A stretch of DNA of 39,938 bases from Pseudomonadales bacterium. Lineage in GTDB: Bacteria; Pseudomonadota; Gammaproteobacteria; Pseudomonadales; Pseudohongiellaceae. This document shows positions 23,717 to 31,529 of the stretch, piece after piece; within the stretch, counting starts at the first letter, position 1; each line of letters opens with the position of its first letter. The stretch spans positions 1-39,938 of the forward strand of contig JAJECW010000021.1 in assembly GCA_022821865.1 (NCBI GenBank), in the 5' to 3' direction. The position numbers and the translations under genes are program-made. The notes below the pieces were generated by a model. The model did not search any database and had not been told where the DNA came from. It saw only the letters and a list, made by a program, of their open reading frames with translations.

Positions 23717-24454
23717 ATGTCCAATTCAGCTTCAGGGCCAGCCTCGGTTCCGCCTGGCGCGCTCGTGTACGCCATCGGCGATATTCATGGCGGGGTCGAA
23801 CCGCTAGCCGGGATGCTGGAGAAAGTCCGTCTTGACGCGTCGCGCGAACGCGCGGACCGTCGCGTTCTGGTTTTCCTGGGCGACTATGTGGACCGCGGCC
23901 CGCAATCGCGCCAGGTGGTCGATTTGCTGCTTGAAGACCCCGCGCCGGAGTTCGAAAAGGTTTATCTCAAGGGCAACCACGAAGCGTGGCTGCTCGCCTT
24001 TCTCGAAGATGCCTCGGTGGGGGGGCAATGGCTGGCGGGCGGCGGACACGCCACGCTGCTCAGTTACGGCGTTGCGCAGCCAACACGGGCTCCGACCGCC
24101 AAGAGCCTGGAGTCCAGGCGCGAGGCCCTCGCCGCCGCCATGCCTGAAAAGCACAAGGAGTTCTTCGCCGGGCTTGTGAACAAACATGTCGAAGGCGGAT
24201 ACGCTTTCGCCCACGCGGGAATCCGGCCAGGGGTGGCATGGGCGGATCAGAGCGAGGAAGACCTGCTCTGGGGAAGCGGAGATTTCATTGAAGATGAACG
24301 CGACCACGGCAAGGTCATCGTCCATGGTCATTGGTACACGCGCGAACCCGTTGTCCGCCGCAACCGCATCGGCATCGACACCGGCGCTTTCGCCACGGGC
24401 CGCCTGACCTGTCTCGTGCTATCCGGCGCGACGCGGAGATTCCTGTCCACATGA
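23717..24454 (+). CDS. PPP-family metallophosphatase
   Basis: A 245-aa serine/threonine-type phosphatase (calcineurin-like fold). The metal-site motifs are all present in order: GDIHG (21-25), GDYVDRG (55-61), GNHE, then FAHAGIRPG and VHGHWYTREP. Bacterial members remove phosphate from proteins or split diadenosine tetraphosphate. In this operon it may act on the tyrosine kinase or sugar enzymes, which is inference. ATG 23717 or 23699 can start it; neither has a strong ribosome site. Its TGA overlaps the ATG of the ligase gene (ATGA). It contains a 7-G run (24019-24025). The AAA-PIN cassette separates it from the B2/NTase pair. Confidence 0.87.
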   Translation: MSNSASGPASVPPGALVYAIGDIHGGVEPLAGMLEKVRLDASRERADRRVLVFLGDYVDRGPQSRQVVDLLLEDPAPEFEKVYLKGNHEAWLLAFLEDASVGGQWLAGGGHATLLSYGVAQPTRAPTAKSLESRREALAAAMPEKHKEFFAGLVNKHVEGGYAFAHAGIRPGVAWADQSEEDLLWGSGDFIEDERDHGKVIVHGHWYTREPVVRRNRIGIDTGAFATGRLTCLVLSGATRRFLST

Positions 24455-25935
24455 AAGATTCGGTTGCAGGAGCGGGAACCGCCGATAGCGCCGCCGCGGC
24501 GCGCCGGTATCCCGAGCCGGTCTTTCTGGCGCTCGTCGTGCTGATTCTGGCGGTTCCCTTGCCGTTCGGGGCATATCCGGACTGGGCCTGGGCGGGTATG
24601 GCCGCCGTGTCTGGCGTATTGTTGTTCTGCTGGGGTTTCTCCGCACTGGGAGGGCGTGTTTCGCCGACCGCGCCACCCGGTTTCCTGCTGTTGTCGGCGG
24701 CGTTTCTGGGGCTGGCCATGCTCTGGGGGCTGCTGCAAACATTGAATTTCATGCCAGAAAGCTGGCATCACCCCATCTGGCGGGAGGCCGCCGCGGCGCT
24801 GGATGCAGCACCGGGTGGAGCGATTTCGCTGGATCCGGTGGCGGGCGGGGACAGCGTTTTGCGTGTGGCGGCGTATGCGGGCATATTCTGGCTGGCATTC
24901 CAGTATGGAAGAAATTCCCACCGCGCCGGCTGCGCCCTGCGCACGATTGCCGCAGGGTGCGCATGTTATGCGCTTTACGGGCTTGGCGTTGTGTTTTCGG
25001 GCGCCGACAGCATCCTGTGGTTCCAAAAGACGGATTACACGGAAGCGGTGACCGCGACGTTCGTGAACCCGAATTCTTTCGGAACGTATTGCGGGATTGG
25101 TCTCTTGTGCGCGACGGTGGTGCTTGCGCGCCGGTTCTCCAGGAGACTGGCCGGCCGGACAGGTTTCAGGGAGCGCCTGCGTTTCTGGATTGTGGAATTC
25201 ATGCCTCGAAGTGCACTGCTGCTGTCGGCCTGGCTGGTGCTGGCAGGCGCTCTACTGCTCAGTCTTTCGCGGGGCGCGACCGCGGCAACCGCGCTGTCGC
25301 TGCTGGTGCTTCTTGCGATGCTGGCCCTGAGACACGGGTTCTCCTTCGGCAGATTGCTGTCGTGGATGGCCGGCGCCACGTTGACAGGAATATTGCTGCT
25401 GCTATTGGCCGGGGAACCCCTGGAGCGGCGGCTGTGGGATACCGGTCCCGACTTTGCCAAGCGTTCGGAGATCTATTCACAGACAATTTTGGCCATACGG
25501 GAACAACCCTTGCTGGGAACCGGTCTCGGCACGTTTGGCGCCGTGTACCGCGGCCACCGCACCGAGAATATTCGCCCGGGTGTGCTCATGGCGCACAATG
25601 ATTATCTGGAACTGGCGCTGGAACTGGGTATTCCGGCCGCGGCGCTGTTCGTGACAGCGATCCTGGTACTGGCTGGAGGTTGCGCGCGGGGGGTGTGGAT
25701 TCGGAGAAGGGACTTCGAGTTTCCCGCGGTTGGCGCGGCGGTTTGCGTCCTGGTGGGCGCCCATTCGGCCGTCGATTTCAGCTTGCAGATTCCCGCGGTG
25801 GCCGCTACTTTCTCATTCGTTCTGGGCGTCGCGGTGGCGCAGGCGTTACCAACAGGGGGGGGGGGGGTCGATTGCGACCTGGAGCGCGTTGTGAAAACTG
25901 GATACTTTCCCGGCAACCGCGGGCAACCAAAATGA
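24451..25935 (+). CDS. O-antigen ligase/polymerase-like membrane protein (Wzy_C family)
   Basis: A 494-aa multi-pass inner-membrane protein with about ten or more hydrophobic helices. A large loop in the second half holds QPLLGTGLGTFGAVYRGHR and AHNDYLELALELGIPAA, the hallmark of O-antigen ligase/Wzy_C proteins; the Arg and His residues there are thought to bind lipid-linked sugar. NPNSFGTYCGIGLL and LSRGATAATAL are also typical. It would transfer or polymerise lipid-linked polysaccharide in the periplasm. It starts in an ATGA overlap with the phosphatase and ends in an ATGA overlap with the oxygenase. Thirteen G bases (25855-25867) encode four Gly close to the C-terminus; slippage there would change the last 23 residues. 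Confidence 0.87.
   Translation: MKDSVAGAGTADSAAAARRYPEPVFLALVVLILAVPLPFGAYPDWAWAGMAAVSGVLLFCWGFSALGGRVSPTAPPGFLLLSAAFLGLAMLWGLLQTLNFMPESWHHPIWREAAAALDAAPGGAISLDPVAGGDSVLRVAAYAGIFWLAFQYGRNSHRAGCALRTIAAGCACYALYGLGVVFSGADSILWFQKTDYTEAVTATFVNPNSFGTYCGIGLLCATVVLARRFSRRLAGRTGFRERLRFWIVEFMPRSALLLSAWLVLAGALLLSLSRGATAATALSLLVLLAMLALRHGFSFGRLLSWMAGATLTGILLLLLAGEPLERRLWDTGPDFAKRSEIYSQTILAIREQPLLGTGLGTFGAVYRGHRTENIRPGVLMAHNDYLELALELGIPAAALFVTAILVLAGGCARGVWIRRRDFEFPAVGAAVCVLVGAHSAVDFSLQIPAVAATFSFVLGVAVAQALPTGGGGVDCDLERVVKTGYFPGNRGQPK
25855..25867 (+). repeat. Poly-G tract, 13 G, near the 3' end of the ligase gene
   Basis: The tract lies 65 bases before the ATGA junction with the oxygenase. With 13 G the ligase stops at 25935. 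With 14 G the frame stays open straight into the oxygenase. With 12 G a TGA at 25892-25894 ends it early. Such tracts slip readily during replication. Confidence 0.9.
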
Positions 25936-26654
25936 CCGGGCGTATTTCCGAAGGTTTCGTCGAGGCGGTGCGGGCCGCGCCGGTGCTCTCCCATCCGTTC
26001 CCGCACATGCGATTATCCCGTGTCTTTGGCGAGGGGGATTATCGAGAGATTCTGCGCCTCCTGCCGCCGACGGAACATTACCTCGCATTGCGCCACAAGG
26101 ACGCCAGACTGCCGGACGGCACATACGCGCGACTCACGTTCCCGCTCATCGGTGAAAGGCTGGGAAAGCTGGACCGGGAACGGCGCCGGTACTGGGAAGC
26201 CATGTCGGAAGCGCTGCGGGACCCCGGCGTTGCGAAGGCTTTCGCGGCGAGGTTCGCGGAAATCGACTGCGAGTCTCCTCCCCAGACAGGATCAATCCTC
26301 AGGATTTCACTGGTGCGCGACCGCCCGGGCTACTTTATTCGTCCGCACCAGGACGTACCGAGCAAACTGCTCACCGCGCAGATATACCTGCCGCGAGACG
26401 AGAAGGGGGCGGACCTGGGAACGAGTTTCTACCGCCGGGAAGAGTCGGGTGCGCTGGAAGTGGATGTCCGCGTGCCCTTCCTGCCGAATTCCGGGTATGC
26501 GTTTCCGGTCACGAGCGATAGCTGGCACGGTGTAGATACCGTCCCACCCGGTGCAACGCCACGAGATTCGCTTATGCTGGTCTGGTATGTCGACGGCGCC
26601 TGGAAGAAGCTGGATGCGGCGGCGCGAACCGTTTTGCGTTGGCTTCGTTCATGA
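25932..26654 (+). CDS. 2-oxoglutarate/Fe(II)-dependent oxygenase
   Basis: A 240-aa oxygenase of the prolyl-hydroxylase-like type. The iron ligands are seen as HQD (His139, Asp141) and His199 in SDSWHGVD, and Arg211 in PRDSLML is well placed for 2-oxoglutarate. Strand motifs such as AQIYLPRDEKG and NSGYAFPVTS match the jelly-roll core. Members in polysaccharide loci probably hydroxylate sugars or lipid-linked intermediates; the substrate here is unknown. It begins in an ATGA overlap with the ligase and ends with another with a methyltransferase-like stub, so the genes are translated as one chain. A frame 84 codons longer upstream overlaps the ligase and matters only if the poly-G tract slips. 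Confidence 0.85.
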   Translation: MTGRISEGFVEAVRAAPVLSHPFPHMRLSRVFGEGDYREILRLLPPTEHYLALRHKDARLPDGTYARLTFPLIGERLGKLDRERRRYWEAMSEALRDPGVAKAFAARFAEIDCESPPQTGSILRISLVRDRPGYFIRPHQDVPSKLLTAQIYLPRDEKGADLGTSFYRREESGALEVDVRVPFLPNSGYAFPVTSDSWHGVDTVPPGATPRDSLMLVWYVDGAWKKLDAAARTVLRWLRS

Positions 26655-26845
26655 AAAAACCCACTGATGAAGGGCGGCTGGGCGTGTTGTCATTGTTGGA
26701 CCGCCCGACAGGCAATGTCGGAATCGAATTGGGTGTTGCCGCGGGGCTGCGCCGGGTCGTGGCCGCGCCCATAAAACGATTTCTCGGGGGGGGGGGGGGT
26801 GAGAACCGCGAATGTGGCAACCACTCTGCGCGTGGATTGTATTGA
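26651..26845 (+). pseudogene. Stub of a SAM-methyltransferase-like gene
   Basis: ATG 26651 overlaps the oxygenase stop (ATGA), the sign of a genuine start. The first 35 residues (GRLGVLSLLDRPTGNVGIEL, then GVAAG) look like the SAM-binding first strand and glycine turn of a class I methyltransferase. The likeness then stops, and a 14-G run (26786-26799) leads to a stop at 26845. The family is normally over 200 aa, so most of the gene has been deleted. The call rests on one motif. It ends 15 bases before the glycosyltransferase start. Confidence 0.5.
26786..26799 (+). repeat. Poly-G tract, 14 G, upstream of the glycosyltransferase
   Basis: The longest G run in the window. It lies 61 bases before ATG 26861. 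The reading frame of the upstream stub, and thus where its ribosomes stop relative to the glycosyltransferase start, depends on the G count: TGA at 26800-26802 in one frame, 26843-26845 in another, and past the start in the third. Confidence 0.9.
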
Positions 26846-26860
26846 TCGGTTATCGAGGGC

Positions 26861-27958
26861 ATGGGACGGGTGCGAATTTGTCATGTGATCGAATGCGGTG
26901 CGACGGGCGCATTGGAAATGGTTCTCCTCATGGCCGAAATCCAGCGCACCCAGGGGCACGCTGTGCTGATCGCGTACTCCCCGAGGGCGGGAACGCCCGC
27001 CGGCTTGCGCGCGAGAATACACCCGGATGTGCGGCTCGAACGCCTGGTGATGCGTCCCATCCCATTGCATATCGCCGGATGGTGCCGGCGCTATGCGAGG
27101 TTGTTGCGGCGCTGGAATCCGGATGTGCTGCATTTCCATGGCGCCAGGGCGGGATTCATGGGCCGGCTTGTGGCGGGGCGGCGCTTTGGAAACCGCGCCT
27201 TGTACAGCCCGCACTGCATTTCATTGATGCACCTGGATCGCTCGGGAATCGAACGCGCCCTGTTCCGCGGACTGGAACGATTGGCGAACGGCATCTGCAA
27301 CTCGATATATGTGGCCTGCTGTGTCCCCGAGCAGCGCGTGATCGACAAGGAAATCGGGGCCACGACGGCATTGCTGGAAAATGCGGTCGAGGACGGACTG
27401 CTTTCGCGTTACGCGGAAAGAACTACCGGGGAACGGGAAAGGAAGCGGGTAGTCACTTGTTCACGTATTTCGGCGGCGAAAGACCCCTCGCTGTTCGCGG
27501 ATATCTGCGGGGCGGTGCGGGCCGCGAGGCCGGACATCGAGTTTCGATGGATCGGTGACGGCGACGCGCATCGCCGCAAATTGCTTGAGGATGCCGGCGT
27601 GCGGGTGACGGGATGGATGTCCCGCTCGGACGCGCTTCGGGAAGTGGCGGACGGCTGGATCTATCTTTCGACAAGCGCCTGGGAGGGTTTGCCGGTGTCG
27701 GTGCTGGAGGCGATATTGCTGAAGGTTCCCGTGCTTTGCCGACGGGCCGAATGGAGTGAGCCGGTAGTGCGCCACGACGATACCGGATTCCTGTTCGACA
27801 ACGTGGACGCCGCTTCGGAAATGCTGATCGGACACGATACCGCAAGGCCCGTCGCCGTGGCGGAGAACGCCTGGAAGGCGGCGCGAAGCCGATACTCCCA
27901 GACGCGTTTCGCCGCGGAGTTGGCGAGGCTCTACGAACCGTTCGAAAAGCGCGGATGA
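26861..27958 (+). CDS. Glycosyltransferase, GT4 family
   Basis: A 365-aa cytoplasmic enzyme with the GT-B fold. It begins VRICHVIECGATGALEMVL, a normal donor-side start. The acceptor half contains WNPDVLHFHGARAGFMGRL. The C-terminal half has RKRVVTCSRISAAKDPSLF (the expected Arg/Lys pair region), FRWIGDGDAHR and the GT4 EX7E motif in SAWEGLPVSVLEAILLKVPV. It would add one sugar to the lipid-linked repeat unit. Start choice: ATG 26861 has GAGGG too close; GTG 26870 has that same GAGG at a better distance, so the protein may be three residues shorter. No other coding is seen in 27959-28067. Confidence 0.87.
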   Translation: MGRVRICHVIECGATGALEMVLLMAEIQRTQGHAVLIAYSPRAGTPAGLRARIHPDVRLERLVMRPIPLHIAGWCRRYARLLRRWNPDVLHFHGARAGFMGRLVAGRRFGNRALYSPHCISLMHLDRSGIERALFRGLERLANGICNSIYVACCVPEQRVIDKEIGATTALLENAVEDGLLSRYAERTTGERERKRVVTCSRISAAKDPSLFADICGAVRAARPDIEFRWIGDGDAHRRKLLEDAGVRVTGWMSRSDALREVADGWIYLSTSAWEGLPVSVLEAILLKVPVLCRRAEWSEPVVRHDDTGFLFDNVDAASEMLIGHDTARPVAVAENAWKAARSRYSQTRFAAELARLYEPFEKRG

Positions 27959-28067
27959 AACTTTCGGCGGTCCCCGGCTGCACCCCTCTGACGCGAGCTA
28001 GTCTGGCCCGTGCCGGCGCGCATCCGAATCCGGTCGGCGCCGGGATTGGCCAGTCGTTGATGTCTTC

Positions 28068-29309
28068 ATGAATTGGCGGGACTCGGTTTCGCTTGCATTC
28101 CTGGTTCGCTGTGTGGGCGCCGCGGGCAGTCTGGGATATGGGCTGTTGCTTGCCGGTGTGCTGTCGCCCACCGCGATGGGGGAATTCACGGTCGCCGTTT
28201 CGGTGGCGATCATCGCCGCGACGGTATCCAGATTCGGCCTTGACGCGTATCTGATGCGGTGCGCCGCGTGCGAACCGGGGGAGTTGCGGTTTATCGCATC
28301 GCGCTGTCTCGGAGCGTCCTGTCTCGCGGGCATTCTTGCATGGGGAATCTGCGTCTGGGCCGGCCGGGGAGCCGATTTCGCCACGGGCCCCTTCTTCGCC
28401 ATTCTGCTGCTGGGAATCCCTTTCCTCGCCATGAGTTATGTGCTCGCCGGATTGCTGAAGGCGGGCGGGCTTCCCGCGGCGGCGGTTTTCCTTGAGACCG
28501 GCGGTTGGCAATGCCTGATGTGCGTGTGCGCGATACTGATGTATCTGGCCGGCAGCGATTCGCCGTTCCTTGTCGCAGTTTGCTTCGCGCTCGGGAACGC
28601 GCTGATGTTCGCCGTCTTTCTCCATGTGTCGTGGCGCCCGTCTTTTGGCTCCGGATTGCCGGCGCGGAGCGTTGACTCCGCGTCGAGTCCCGCGCTTCGG
28701 GAGGTGGCGCCGCTGGCGGGGCTGTCTGTCGGCAATGTGATCATGCGCTGGTCGGATACGCTGTGGATCGCCTGGTGGCTGGCCCCGGGTGAAGTCGCGG
28801 TTTACGTGGTGTGCACAAGGCTTGCCGGCGGCATCGCATTCATCGACCATGCGATCAACGCCATCGCGGCGCCCCGCTTCGCGCGACAGCACCAGAGCGG
28901 GGAAACGCAAGCGCTGCGCCGCGAGTTCCTGCGGGCGTGCGCCATGTCGGGAATGTTCGGGGCGCTTGGCGCCGCGGCGGTTGCGCTTCTTGGACCGTAT
29001 GTCCTGGATTGGCTGGGGGATCCGTATTCAGGGGCGGACCTGATCTTGCGGCTGGCCGCGGTTGCCATGGCGGTCCAGGTGGCGCTGGTGCCTATTGGCC
29101 ACCTCGCGGCCATGTCGGGACGGGCATCGGACCACTTCAAGGCAACAATCCTGGCGCTGGCGCTCCAGCAGACCGCTTTCCTGCTGCTCATCCCGAGCTT
29201 CGGCATGGTGGCGGCCTTGTCCGGGTTCGCGTTGTCGAGAATATTCGCCCACCTGCTCACCCTTGCGATTCTGCGAAGCCGGAGCGAATTCACATGGCTG
29301 GCGGGATGA
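28068..29309 (+). CDS. Polysaccharide flippase (Wzx/MATE-like)
   Basis: A 413-aa integral membrane protein with about twelve hydrophobic segments, such as LAFLVRCVGAAGSLGYGLLL near the start, FFAILLLGIPFLAMSYVLAG, and QQTAFLLLIPSFGMVAALSG near the end. PTAMGEFTVAVSVAIIAATV is typical of the polysaccharide-exporter family (PF01943/PF13440). It would flip undecaprenyl-linked repeat units across the inner membrane. It is the last gene of the plus-strand arm. The ATG follows the glycosyltransferase by 109 bases. Together with the WcaJ-like transferase and Wzy-like protein it completes a Wzx/Wzy-type pathway. Confidence 0.85.
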   Translation: MNWRDSVSLAFLVRCVGAAGSLGYGLLLAGVLSPTAMGEFTVAVSVAIIAATVSRFGLDAYLMRCAACEPGELRFIASRCLGASCLAGILAWGICVWAGRGADFATGPFFAILLLGIPFLAMSYVLAGLLKAGGLPAAAVFLETGGWQCLMCVCAILMYLAGSDSPFLVAVCFALGNALMFAVFLHVSWRPSFGSGLPARSVDSASSPALREVAPLAGLSVGNVIMRWSDTLWIAWWLAPGEVAVYVVCTRLAGGIAFIDHAINAIAAPRFARQHQSGETQALRREFLRACAMSGMFGALGAAAVALLGPYVLDWLGDPYSGADLILRLAAVAMAVQVALVPIGHLAAMSGRASDHFKATILALALQQTAFLLLIPSFGMVAALSGFALSRIFAHLLTLAILRSRSEFTWLAG

Positions 29310-29443
29310 ATGGCGCATCTGCCGGCCCACGACCGGTCGGTGGCGTACTATTCGGACCGCTGCAACGTATTACGGGCGAACGGGCGGGGCCGGGAAGACG
29401 TGCCGACATAGTTCGCGCGGACGCTGTAGGACCGGCTTTTGGA

Positions 29444-29473
29444 TTGACACTCTTAGTACAGCTCGTTTAAGAT
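29444..29473 (+). promoter_or_regulatory. Promoter for rloAB (TTGACA - 18 - TAAGAT)
   Basis: A perfect -35 box TTGACA (29444-29449) and -10 box TAAGAT (29468-29473) are 18 bases apart, 48 bases before the rloA ATG. The sequence turns AT-rich here. It suggests that the RloA-RloB cassette has its own promoter rather than relying on the polysaccharide operon. The rest of 29310-29443 shows no gene. Confidence 0.65.
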
Positions 29474-29481
29474 GCCGACTT

Positions 29482-29496
29482 TGACAAAATATGTCA
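29482..29496. promoter_or_regulatory. Palindrome downstream of the rloAB promoter (possible operator)
   Basis: TGACA (29482-29486) and TGTCA (29492-29496) form an inverted repeat around AAATA. It lies just after the expected transcription start, a place where a repressor could block. No regulator gene is next to it, so this is only a candidate. Confidence 0.4.
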
Positions 29497-29521
29497 TAAA
29501 CGACAACTAATCGAGATTAAT

Positions 29522-30793
29522 ATGCTAATTGAATTCAGCGTGGCCAATTTCCTTTCTGTACGAGACAAGCAAACGTTCAGTCTTTGCCGGGGCAGAGGCG
29601 ATGAACTGATTGAATCCAATACCTTCAAGGCGAAAGCCGCAAACGAATTCGAGTTGCTGCGGTCCGCGGCCATTTACGGCCCGAACGCCAGCGGCAAATC
29701 CAATTTCGTCTACGCCCTTCATATCATGCAGGTAATCGTGCGCCAGTCGGCAGCCGGACTTAAGCGCGGCGACGACCTTCCGGTTATGCCGTTTCGCTTG
29801 AGTCAGTCCACTCTCCACGCCCCTAGCGAATTCGAAGTGTCCTTCATTGTCGACGGCGTTCGCTATCAGTATGGATTCTCGGCGACGACGGAAAGAGTTC
29901 ACCAGGAGTGGCTGCTTGCCTATCCCAAGGGCCGTCCTCAGCACTGGTTCGGGCGCGAATGGAATGAACAATCCAATTCCTACGATTGGGACTTGGGAAA
30001 CAATCTTGTGGGGGAGAAGATTCTTTGGAAAAAATCCACGCGCGATAATGCGCTTTTCCTGTCAACCGCCGTACAACTCAACAGCGAACAACTGCAACCC
30101 GTTTACGATTGGTTCGACAAGACCTTACGAATGAGCGGCATTGATGGTTTGCCAGTGGAGTTGACCGCAACTCGCTGTGAGGGAAAACAGAAAGCACAGA
30201 TTCTAAATTTTTTGCAAATGGCCGACCTAAGCATCTCCGACATCATCGTTGAGAAAAGACCATTCGACATTGAAACCCTGCCGAAGGAAATGCCAGCAGC
30301 AGTTAAGGAAGCATTTGCCGAGGATTTCAAGGACAAGCAATTTGTAGAAATCAAAACTGTTCACGAGAGCGCAGATGGAGAGACTGTGCTATTTGGCTTT
30401 AAGGATGAGTCAAACGGCACTCAAAAAATTTTCGCTTATGCAGGACCCTTGATTCACGTTTTGAACAATGGTTGTGTAATGTTCATTGATGAACTGCATA
30501 ACAGTTTGCATCCGAAACTTGTGTGGATGTTGGTCAACTTGTTTCATAGCAATGAATACAATTCCAAAAACGCACAATTGGTCTTTACCACCCACGAAAC
30601 CTCCATTCTCAATCAGGAAGTGTTTCGACGCGATCAGATCTGGTTTTGCGAGAAAGGGGGGGGGCAGGACACAAATGTCTATCCGTTGACCGACTTCAGC
30701 CCCAGGAAAGGCCGCGAGAATCTTGAATTGGCCTATCTTTCAGGGCGTTATGGAGCGTTGCCCTACCTGCGCCCACACGAGCATCTGACCTGA
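29522..30793 (+). CDS. rloA: RloA-type AAA ATPase
   Basis: A 423-aa ABC/SMC-like ATPase. It begins with the typical strand LIEFSVANFLSVRDKQTFSL; Walker A is GPNASGKS (53-60). Walker B is VMFIDELHNSLHPKL (Asp323, Glu324), followed by LVFTTHETSIL. The ending SGRYGALPYL is typical of RloA. Its partner RloB follows with a one-base overlap (TGATG). RloA-RloB pairs lie in restriction and anti-phage islands; the ATPase is thought to hold or trigger the TOPRIM-like nuclease, similar in outline to PARIS. A 9-G run (30656-30664) lies near its 3' end; slippage would cut off about the last 45 residues. The middle part is AT-richer than the polysaccharide genes. Confidence 0.88.
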   Translation: MLIEFSVANFLSVRDKQTFSLCRGRGDELIESNTFKAKAANEFELLRSAAIYGPNASGKSNFVYALHIMQVIVRQSAAGLKRGDDLPVMPFRLSQSTLHAPSEFEVSFIVDGVRYQYGFSATTERVHQEWLLAYPKGRPQHWFGREWNEQSNSYDWDLGNNLVGEKILWKKSTRDNALFLSTAVQLNSEQLQPVYDWFDKTLRMSGIDGLPVELTATRCEGKQKAQILNFLQMADLSISDIIVEKRPFDIETLPKEMPAAVKEAFAEDFKDKQFVEIKTVHESADGETVLFGFKDESNGTQKIFAYAGPLIHVLNNGCVMFIDELHNSLHPKLVWMLVNLFHSNEYNSKNAQLVFTTHETSILNQEVFRRDQIWFCEKGGGQDTNVYPLTDFSPRKGRENLELAYLSGRYGALPYLRPHEHLT

Positions 30794-31443
30794 TGGGCAC
30801 AGACAACCTGTTTCACAGGCGAAAAGCGAGAAAAGCAGCAGACTTGAAGCGGCAAAAGGCGAAACGAGCGCCTTTTGCCAAGGTGCTTATAGTCTGTGAG
30901 GGTGGAAAAACCGAACCGAACTATTTCAATGGAATAAAAGACCACTACGAACTAAATAGCGCCAATATTGAGGTCTGCACTGATGGAGGTTCCGATCCAC
31001 TTGGCATTTACAATTTCGCAATGAAGCGGTTCAAGAGAGAAAAATCGGCTGGTGATCCTTTCGATAAGATCTATTGTGTCTTTGACAAAGATAATCGAAA
31101 AAGTTTCGCGCAGGCTTTGGCTGCGATCCGCAGTGCAAATCCAAAGCATGTTTTTTTCGCCATTCCGTCGGTCCCTTGCATTGAGTTCTGGTTTCTTTTG
31201 CACTACGAATATACGACCCGACCGTTCAGCGAATGCGACCAGGTGGTTGACGCGTTGAGGTGTTATCTGCCTGATTACACAAAGGGAATCAGGGATATGT
31301 TCCCAATGCTTCTTGAAAACCTCGAATCCGCTAAAATAAATGCCGAAAGAGCCAAGAACTCAGCTGCTAAAAGCGGAACCGAAAATCCGACAACCTGTGT
31401 ACATCAACTCGTGGAGTTTTTACAAAATATCAGGAATCAATAG
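30793..31443 (+). CDS. rloB: RloB-family protein
   Basis: A 216-aa protein with the RloB signature CEGGKTEPNYF (35-45) after a basic, helical N-terminus (RRKARKAADLKRQKAKRAPF). The metal-site residues expected for a TOPRIM-like fold are present: Glu36, and Asp98/Asp100 in YCVFDKDN. PCIEFWFLLHYEYTTRPF (about 129-146) is the other family mark. It would act as a nuclease or nucleic-acid-binding effector of RloA. The ATG shares one base with the rloA stop (TGATG). It ends where the two polysaccharide operons meet, 86 bases from the Wzy-like stop; no clear terminator hairpin is seen there. Confidence 0.88.
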   Translation: MGTDNLFHRRKARKAADLKRQKAKRAPFAKVLIVCEGGKTEPNYFNGIKDHYELNSANIEVCTDGGSDPLGIYNFAMKRFKREKSAGDPFDKIYCVFDKDNRKSFAQALAAIRSANPKHVFFAIPSVPCIEFWFLLHYEYTTRPFSECDQVVDALRCYLPDYTKGIRDMFPMLLENLESAKINAERAKNSAAKSGTENPTTCVHQLVEFLQNIRNQ

Positions 31444-31529
31444 TGAAGCCTGGTAGTGCGATAAAGCCCAAAGCGATACAGAAAGCGTGCAGTTTTCAGT
31501 AGCCATTGACAAACGGTCCCGGACGAAGG

